Positions 57,801-64,000 of a DNA stretch of 64,000 nucleotides are shown here, one piece after another. The notes beneath the pieces were generated by a model, which was given only the letters and a program-made list of their open reading frames with translations, was not told the origin of the DNA and did not search any database. Numbering within the stretch: position 1 is the stretch's first letter; every line of letters begins with the position of its first letter. The translations under genes were made by a program, and so were the position numbers. The stretch covers positions 129,387 to 193,386 of the forward strand of contig JAOSJP010000038.1 of NCBI GenBank assembly GCA_027494015.1. The letters are read 5' to 3'. Source of the DNA: Anaerolineae bacterium. Its GTDB lineage: Bacteria; Chloroflexota; Anaerolineae; Aggregatilineales; Aggregatilineaceae.

Positions 57801-58977
57801 TATCATGATGGACTGGGCGCTGCGCAAGAGCGGGGCGACGGCCTGCGCGTTCTTCATGCGCGAGCGCGGGCAGGGCACGCTGCGCATGGTGATGTCCTAC
57901 GGGTACCCGCCCGGCTCGCCCTTTGCGCCCAGCCCCGAGGCGCGCACCTTCCGCGACGACGAAGGCGTGCTGGGCCGCGTCGTGCGCACGGCCAGGCCAT
58001 CGCTCGTCTCTGACCTGGCGCTCGACCCCGACTACAGCGAGACGCTGCCCGGCAGCGTGGCCCAGCTCACCGTGCCGCTGATCAGCGCCGGGCAGGTGAT
58101 CGGTGTCATGCTGCTGGAAAGCGACCAGGACGGCGTGCTGGACCTGCTCGATCTGGACTTCGTCGCGCGCCTGGCTGAGCACGCCACGCCCGCCATCGTC
58201 AACTCGCAGTTGTTCCAGGAATTGCAGCGGGCCAACGTCGCCAAGAGCGAGTTCGTCTCGTTCGTGGCCCACGAGCTGCGCAACCCCATGACCAGCCTGC
58301 GCGGGTACACCGATCTGCTGCTGAAAGGCGTGGTCGGGCCGGTGAACCCGCAGCAGTCGGACTTCCTGCACACGATCTTCCACAACGTCATGCGCATGGA
58401 GACGCTGGTCAGCGATCTCAACGACCTGACCAAGCAGCAGACCAACAACCTGCGCCTGGACATCGCTCCGGTCAGCCTGGCGGAGGTGGTGACGGAGACG
58501 CTGCGCGCCCAGCAGCGGGCGCTCGACGAGAAAGAGCAGACGGTGACGGTGGACGTGCCGGAGCGCCTGCCGGCGGCGTTGGGCGACCGCACTCGCCTGG
58601 TGCAGATCATGACCAACTTCGTCTCCAACGCGAACAAGTACACGCCCGAAGGCGGCGCGGTGACCGTCCGGGCGCGGGCGGTGCGCAACGTGTGGGACCC
58701 GCAGGGCGCGCCGGAGGTGATCCATTGCAGCGTGCAGGACACCGGCGTCGGCATGAGCGAAGACGACCTGCGCCAGCTCTTCACGCCGTACTTCCGCAGC
58801 GACAACCCCGCCGTGCGCGATCAGCCGGGCACCGGCCTGGGGCTGACCATCACGCGCGGGCTGATCGAGCAGCACGGCGGCAAGGTCTGGGTGGAGAGCG
58901 CGCCCGGCGAAGGGACGACCTTCCATTTCACCGTCCCCGTGGCGGTGGAAAGCGCGGCGGCCAGACCTCGGCGCTAG
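54862..58977 (+). CDS. Very large membrane sensor histidine kinase (PDZ-like, multi-TM, multi-GAF)
   Basis: A 1371-residue kinase. A first helix (VGLLIAGLLLLVYAASAAAW) precedes a PDZ-like extracytoplasmic domain (about 45-120, EAGLRQGDRLTALDGADLE). About eight or nine membrane helices lie at about 160-440. Four GAF-type domains follow (around 455-615, 620-775, 790-945, 960-1110; each ends like VALAVERAQ or AAVAIENARLFD). HisKA has His1137 in FVAHELRNPMTS. HATPase_c has NFVSNANKYTPEGG, DTGVGMS and PGTGLGLTITRG. There is no receiver domain. ATG 54862 has GGAG upstream; ATG 54847 in frame is an alternative. The partner regulator is not in view. Confidence 0.92.
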   Translation: MQASSTPRLTIRGLAPALAAVGLLIAGLLLLVYAASAAAWLDRPFLGVLVGRDLTVGPAKSLAGAEWPALEAGLRQGDRLTALDGADLEAVPAAERLGALFDLLAERAPGDSVTVRFERAGGAVPAGAQCAAPATPGGARTCTLGVTLADFPAGDFAAYFAPGWIAGAILWALAALILVHRRTSPLAQIVTLVTAAFVVLVAGQFAALTAQSAAWPWVVALALSGGLLVVLALEMPYRLAAVEQMPALGVAPAVAGLAIGAASATLFAAHDPDTSRLGLGLALGAHVLGGAILLAVLLWRRGRASSLAARSQSTILAFGALLALLPLAAWLVALIVSGAGVPALAVLTQTLPALLPLSALFAVAQGGQLDTDRLAARAGLYAALLALLTLSYFVLVAGVAALLGRSLRDLAVSPALIVLAIFGVALAINPLRQSVQRRIDAVYYRARSAHQPLLEEFSRQVTSAVGLDQVARLLVRALEAGLAPAHVVLFVRDAAASDYRPRPDPATGQRLTDVVFGAESGLARHLRARPGLLYLEEGRPLPLEVVGSRASLAVLGAPVMVGLGGQKGLNAILAIGPRRGGAPYGYEDLRFIESLSDQVALAVERAQAVDDLERRVRVQDVLSQVSRALNFAIDLDTLLELIYAQTRRVIDAPVFAIALRDASTNTLHYVFYNEGEDRVLALEERRWPLGPDLISEVVRAQQPLRTDDYARESLRRDASTPPDNPRLKAWLGVPLLADTGGGVLGVMITALTGAGIAFSDEQQDLFVDIANLAASALDKLQLFDKMQQRARQLAAINEIANQLASEMGNVDRLLSLITENAVQILESEAGTLLLVDENAGNLEVRVVVGGDQNQVGARLPLNEGLAGETVQRGAPIIANAPAPDAGMDGAPGAILSVPLLASGLAIGVLQVRDKRGGAVFGPEDADMLSTFAGQAAVAIENARLFDMTDQQLALRVQELDTMQRIDYELNRTLDLRRVVDIMMDWALRKSGATACAFFMRERGQGTLRMVMSYGYPPGSPFAPSPEARTFRDDEGVLGRVVRTARPSLVSDLALDPDYSETLPGSVAQLTVPLISAGQVIGVMLLESDQDGVLDLLDLDFVARLAEHATPAIVNSQLFQELQRANVAKSEFVSFVAHELRNPMTSLRGYTDLLLKGVVGPVNPQQSDFLHTIFHNVMRMETLVSDLNDLTKQQTNNLRLDIAPVSLAEVVTETLRAQQRALDEKEQTVTVDVPERLPAALGDRTRLVQIMTNFVSNANKYTPEGGAVTVRARAVRNVWDPQGAPEVIHCSVQDTGVGMSEDDLRQLFTPYFRSDNPAVRDQPGTGLGLTITRGLIEQHGGKVWVESAPGEGTTFHFTVPVAVESAAARPRR

Positions 58978-59074
58978 GGTGCGGCGCACGGGTGGCGCAC
59001 TCCCCTCCTGTGGTCTCTCTCTGCCAGGAGTCTAGGGGCGGATAGTAGCGTAGGAAGGATGAGGGTGGCGTCTT

Positions 59075-59174
59075 GTTGACCTCACCCCCAGCCTCGCTGC
59101 GCTCGGCTTGCCCCCTCTCCATGCATGGAGAGGGGGCAGTGAGGCGCGTTAGCGCCGAGCGGGGGTGAGGTCAG
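59075..59174. repeat. Palindromic core repeat overlapping a gene end
   Basis: The core running GTTGACCTCACCCCC to GGGGGTGAGGTCAGC with central ATGCAT is the best match to the 17-120 copy. The right part encodes the C-terminus and stop codon of the gene at 59149. Confidence 0.82.
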
Positions 59175-60759
59175 CGGGCAGGGCCACCGCCGTCAGCCGG
59201 TCGGCGTCCAGGTCGAGCACGTAGGCTGAGCCATCGGCCATCTCGATCAGCGCGGCATCCCCGGTGCCGAAGGGCTGGACGCGGCGCGGGGCGATCCCCG
59301 TCGAGGCCAGCTCGCTGCTCAGGCGCTCCCAACGGCCATTGCGCGCATTCTGTAGCACGAAATCCCCGCGAATGGTCGTCCACAGCAGCGCTGATTCCCC
59401 GCGCACCAGGTGCACGGCCAGACGGTTGGGCTGTGGCATGAGGTCCGGCACGGGCAGCAGCGGCGAGAAGGTGCGGTCGCTGAGGGTGAGCAGCATCACC
59501 TCGTCGAAGCCCCGGTTGGCGACCAGCACGCGCGTGCCGCTGGCGTTCCAGGGCAGGCCCAGGTCGCGCCGCTCCGCCGAGACGTATTCCGCGCCGCCCG
59601 GCAGCCATACTTCCTGGCGGGCCGTCCCGTCGGGGCGGGCGGTGAAGAGGTGTGTCTGCTTCTGCCCGGCCTCGCCGGTCACCAGCCGGAAGAAGGCGAT
59701 TCCCTCGCCGCTGTTCGTCCAGCCCAGATGCCGCCCTTCACCGGGCAGATAGAGCTGGCCCGTCTCCAGGTTGGCGATGTACAGGTGGAAGCGGTAGCAC
59801 GGCCCGCCGGCGCAGGCGTCGCGGTAGGCGGCGACGAAGGCGATGGACCGCTCGTGCGGCGACCAGATGACCTCATCCAGCGTCACGTTCCACCCGTCCG
59901 GCTCGGAGGGCGCGTAGGCGTCTTCGGAAGCGGGCACGGAGCCGTGCTGCGGGAAGGGGAAGAGCACCGTCTCCGCGCCGGTTGCATCGAGCACGCTGAC
60001 CGTGCTCATGCCGATGCGCTGCGGGATCACCGTGTCGCAGCGCGGGACGAGCAGGTGATGGTGGCGCACCAGCACCAGCCGCTCGCCGGATGGCGCGGGA
60101 TAGAAGTCGTATTCGAGCGGGGGCAGGGGCAGGGCGAGCGCCTCGTCGAGCGTGGCGGCGCCTGCCAGCGGCGTATCGCGCAGCCGTTCGGGGCACTGCG
60201 CGCGCACAGCGTCGAGCGCCCGGCTGAGCGCGTCAATCTCCACCTGCTGCCAGCCCGCCCCCGGCGTGGCGGGCTGCGGCGTGATGGGGATGGTGCCGCG
60301 CAGCGCCGCGCTGCCGTCGCGTGCTACCGTGTAAATGTCCAGCGCGGCCCCGCCGTCGCGCGGGCGGAAGAGGAGCAGCGTGTCCGCGTGCGGAGCCATG
60401 AAGTAGCTGCCCGCGTCGCCTTCGGCGGCCCAGCCGGTCGTCCCGTCGGCCAGGCGCACCTGCCACCACACATAGCCCAGGTTGCAGCGCGGCCCGTCCA
60501 GCACGCTGACGACCGTCCCGAAGGGCAGCAGGGCCAGCTCTGCCGCGCCAGCCGCGCCGGTGAGGGGCTGGTTCTTCAGGCTGAGGCCGTAGGGCGAGGT
60601 GACGCGGCTCGTTACGCCAGCTTGCAGGCGCGGCGCGACCAGGGCGTCGCACGGGTCTTGCGCATCCGCAGGCGGTGCAGCGTGTGGCGAGGGGATCAGA
60701 GCGAGCAGAAACGTGGCAACCAGGGCAGCGGATGCCCGTTGGAGCGTGAGACAGCGCAT
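59149..60759 (-). CDS. Secreted SH3-like/propeller-like protein
   Basis: A 536-residue protein. Signal peptide: RASAALVATFLLALIPSPH, cleaved near residue 35. It is followed by a bacterial SH3-like domain (about 50-120, FGTVVSVLDGPRCNLGYVWW) and propeller-like repeats (about 130-530): EVIWSPHERSIAFVAAY, LGWTNSGEGIAFFRLV and LPWNASGTRVLVANRG. No enzyme motif was seen. It is related in style to the gene at 26861. The last residues (DLTPARR) and the TAA stop are encoded by the palindromic repeat 59075-59174. CGGAGG lies 6-11 bases before ATG 60759, which is preferred to the longer frame. Confidence 0.8.
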   Translation of the reverse strand: MRCLTLQRASAALVATFLLALIPSPHAAPPADAQDPCDALVAPRLQAGVTSRVTSPYGLSLKNQPLTGAAGAAELALLPFGTVVSVLDGPRCNLGYVWWQVRLADGTTGWAAEGDAGSYFMAPHADTLLLFRPRDGGAALDIYTVARDGSAALRGTIPITPQPATPGAGWQQVEIDALSRALDAVRAQCPERLRDTPLAGAATLDEALALPLPPLEYDFYPAPSGERLVLVRHHHLLVPRCDTVIPQRIGMSTVSVLDATGAETVLFPFPQHGSVPASEDAYAPSEPDGWNVTLDEVIWSPHERSIAFVAAYRDACAGGPCYRFHLYIANLETGQLYLPGEGRHLGWTNSGEGIAFFRLVTGEAGQKQTHLFTARPDGTARQEVWLPGGAEYVSAERRDLGLPWNASGTRVLVANRGFDEVMLLTLSDRTFSPLLPVPDLMPQPNRLAVHLVRGESALLWTTIRGDFVLQNARNGRWERLSSELASTGIAPRRVQPFGTGDAALIEMADGSAYVLDLDADRLTAVALPADLTPARR

Positions 60760-60868
60760 GGTGATGACCTCCGGCGGCAGGGAACGCGCGCCGATCATAC
60801 CACGAGGGCGGGCGCTGTCAGGTACGGCAGGCGGGCGCTTGCTCTGCGCTGCTGCGCTTGTGCGGGGT

Positions 60869-60899
60869 GTAGGGGCGGGTTTCCAAACCCGCCCCTACA
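60869..60899. repeat. Short palindrome GTAGGGGCGGGTTT/AAACCCGCCCCTAC
   Basis: Palindrome followed by GATTGCCGATCATGATCG, the same neighbour block as in the 43475 and 31862 elements. Confidence 0.7.
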
Positions 60900-60947
60900 G
60901 GCGATTGCCGATCATGATCGCCAGTTCGCAGCAGAACGGGCGCAGAC

Positions 60948-62621
<1,674 letters not shown>

Positions 62622-62667
62622 GGGTGTTCCTCAGTGCAGAAAAGAATCAGCCTCATCTTTCGAGCAA

Positions 62668-62702
62668 GACTCCCGAAGTCTGCCGGACTTCGGGAGTCTT
62701 CT
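62668..62702. repeat. Inverted repeat AAGACTCCCGAAGTCT...
   Basis: AAGACTCCCGAAGTC faces GACTTCGGGAGTCTT across five bases. Variants of the same ACTTCGGAAGTC palindrome occur near 10505-10550, 15643-15660, 21597-21611 and 35930-35960. Here it sits just past the methyltransferase stop and could terminate its transcript. Confidence 0.7.
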
Positions 62703-62714
62703 CTCACGCTAACT

Positions 62715-63476
62715 TTACCCCCTGGTTGCCACCATCAGCAGGCGGGGCGCGCCCATCATGAAGGGGACGATGCTCAGCCAGGAATAGCCCTCGCAGGCGG
62801 CGAATCCGGAGGAGCGGAGCAGCGCCAGCAGCTCGCGGTACGTGTACAGCCGCGTGCTCACGTCGAGAGTCGCCGTGCGCCCATGCCCCACGATGGTCAG
62901 GTGGCGGGTCATGACGGCGGTGGCGGGATCGTAGTCGCGCTCTTCGAGCACCAGCAGGTCGTCGTCCACGTGCTCCCACGGGCGCTGCCCCAGGCGCGGC
63001 AGCATCGTCTCGGCGACGTGCGTATCGAAGACGAACCTGCCGCCCGGCTTCAGTGCGGCAGCGATGGCGCTCAGAAAGGCGCAGTTGCCCGCGTCGTCGA
63101 AGAAGCCGAAGCTCTCCCAGAAGCAGTACGCCCCGTCGAACGCCTCGTGCCAGGGTAGGTCGCGCATGTCGCGCTGCTCGATGCTGATCCGCGTCTCCAG
63201 CCCGCGCGCCGCAGCCGCCACGCGCGCGTCGTCCAGCAGCGCCGCTGCGCTGTCCACGCCCGTCACACGGTGGCCGCGCGCGGCCATCTCGACCGCCAGC
63301 CGCCCGCCGCCGCAGGGCACGTCCAGCAGATGCGCGGGAGCGGTCAGACCGAGCAAGTCCACGATGTAGCCGGCTTCGCGCCGCGTCTGTTCGGGCGGCT
63401 TGCCCAGGCGGAACACGGCCAGCACCAAGGGGTCAGCCCCCTGGTGCGCGGCATTAGAGTTGGGTGAAGCGGGCAT
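62715..63476 (-). CDS. Class I SAM-dependent methyltransferase
   Basis: A 253-residue Rossmann-type methyltransferase: AdoMet motif HLLDVPCGGGRLAVEMAARGHRV, acidic loop VTGVDSAAALLDDAR, motif II-like QRDMRDLPWHEAFDGAYCFWES and LKPGGRFVFDTHV. The C-terminal half has a TRLYTYRELLALLRSSGF segment. The substrate is unknown; proteins of this shape methylate small molecules or proteins. GGGAGGC precedes ATG 63476. Confidence 0.88.
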   Translation of the reverse strand: MPASPNSNAAHQGADPLVLAVFRLGKPPEQTRREAGYIVDLLGLTAPAHLLDVPCGGGRLAVEMAARGHRVTGVDSAAALLDDARVAAAARGLETRISIEQRDMRDLPWHEAFDGAYCFWESFGFFDDAGNCAFLSAIAAALKPGGRFVFDTHVAETMLPRLGQRPWEHVDDDLLVLEERDYDPATAVMTRHLTIVGHGRTATLDVSTRLYTYRELLALLRSSGFAACEGYSWLSIVPFMMGAPRLLMVATRG

Positions 63477-63494
63477 AGTGCCTCCCGCTGATTT

Positions 63495-64000
63495 TTACTG
63501 CACCGGCTGGAATTGCGGAGCCAGCAGCCCGGCGATCTCCGTCAGCGGGATGCTGACCGTCTGCGACCCGGCGGCGTAGAAGACCACCTGGTACTGCTCG
63601 AACAGGAGGACGAGCGCGTCCGGCGTCAGCAGCCAATCCTGATAGTTGACTGGATCGGGGCTGGTCCCCTGTGCGATCCAATCGGCATCGGCTATGTCGC
63701 CCAACTGCTCCGTCAGACTCGCCTGAGCGAGCGGCGCAATGGTCGCCAGCGGGTTTGTGCCCGGCACGAAGAGGTCGTCCAGGGTCAGCAGGCGGCCCGC
63801 GTCCAGGTCAAAGGTGAGCGTCTGGAAGGTGGTCATGCCGTGCGCGCCGCCGGTGAACTCGTAGGCGGTGAACTTGATCCCAATCACTGACGGTGAGAAG
63901 CTGAACAGCTCGTATTGTATGTCCAGCTCGAGCGGGCCGGGCGACGGAGACAGGCCGTAGTCTGCTATCGGTTGCAAGAACGCTGCCCGCGCGCCGTCCA
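63495..64000 (-). CDS. DUF3298-like (RsiV-type) protein, partial at window edge
   Basis: The visible C-terminal 168 residues contain FTAYEFTGGAHGMTTFQTLTFD, LTLDDLFVPGTNPLATIAPLAQ, LTPDALVLLFEQYQV and VSIPLTEIAGLL, the order of the DUF3298 domain found in RsiV and secreted lipoproteins. The frame stays open to base 64000, so the N-terminus lies outside; a TTG at 63977 is probably internal. It is probably an extracytoplasmic protein. It lies 18 bases upstream of the methyltransferase on the same strand and is perhaps cotranscribed. Confidence 0.78.
   Translation of the reverse strand, partial: DGARAAFLQPIADYGLSPSPGPLELDIQYELFSFSPSVIGIKFTAYEFTGGAHGMTTFQTLTFDLDAGRLLTLDDLFVPGTNPLATIAPLAQASLTEQLGDIADADWIAQGTSPDPVNYQDWLLTPDALVLLFEQYQVVFYAAGSQTVSIPLTEIAGLLAPQFQPVQ

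Overview
The window looks like a chromosomal segment of a GC-rich bacterium, most likely a member of the Chloroflexota (Anaerolineae-like). This is inferred from the mix of cobalamin-dependent acyl-CoA mutases with a separate B12 subunit and MeaB, GAF-rich sensor kinases, two Uma2-family nucleases, glutaminyl-tRNA synthetase beside a discriminating-type GltX, MinCDE/RodA, and very dense palindromic intergenic repeats. No rRNA, tRNA, CRISPR array, prophage or transposase gene was seen. About 49 protein genes are supported; most long open frames opposite them are GC-driven shadows.

Layout. 0.3-12 kb: TPR protein, VOC protein, an acyl-CoA mutase large subunit with isobutyryl-CoA-mutase-type residues, methylmalonyl-CoA epimerase, a membrane protein with a glycosidase-like domain, acyl-CoA dehydrogenase, an AT-richer secreted-protein gene flanked by direct repeats, aldehyde dehydrogenase and a HEAT/membrane protein. 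12-24 kb: DegV, a URO-D-like protein, a deoxyribonucleotidase-like HAD protein, GltX, Uma2, a Vps62-like protein, GlnS, HicBA and a Dam-type methylase. 23-30 kb: rodA and minCDE, a secreted propeller-like protein, an SDR and a two-domain VOC protein. 30-35 kb: DnaE with an in-frame intein that itself carries a small mobile element. 35-45 kb: a frameshifted Nudix gene, an envelope/M23 pair, Fpg, an MBL hydrolase, SRAP and a duplicated-domain secreted protein. 45-52 kb: sensor kinase, two small membrane proteins, KaiC-like ATPase, a winged-helix protein, then SecA. 52-64 kb: MeaB and B12-binding mutase subunit, Uma2, a 1371-residue sensor kinase, a secreted SH3/propeller protein, methylmalonyl-CoA mutase large subunit, a methyltransferase and a DUF3298-like partial gene.

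How it fits together. The scattered mutase subunits, epimerase, MeaB, acyl-CoA dehydrogenase and aldehyde dehydrogenase point to branched-chain amino acid or propionate catabolism. One B12-binding subunit and one MeaB probably serve two large subunits whose substrate-pocket residues differ (Phe/Gln against Tyr/Arg). The kinase-KaiC-winged-helix cluster looks like a signalling unit.

The most distinctive property is the repeat landscape. A palindromic core of about 100 bp occurs ten times in 64 kb, carried inside several different outer arms. A separate 111-113 bp element with 14-bp terminal inverted repeats occurs twice, once intergenically and once in frame inside the DnaE intein. Other palindromes, a 10-unit 14-bp tandem array and a C25G19 tract occupy most remaining intergenic space.
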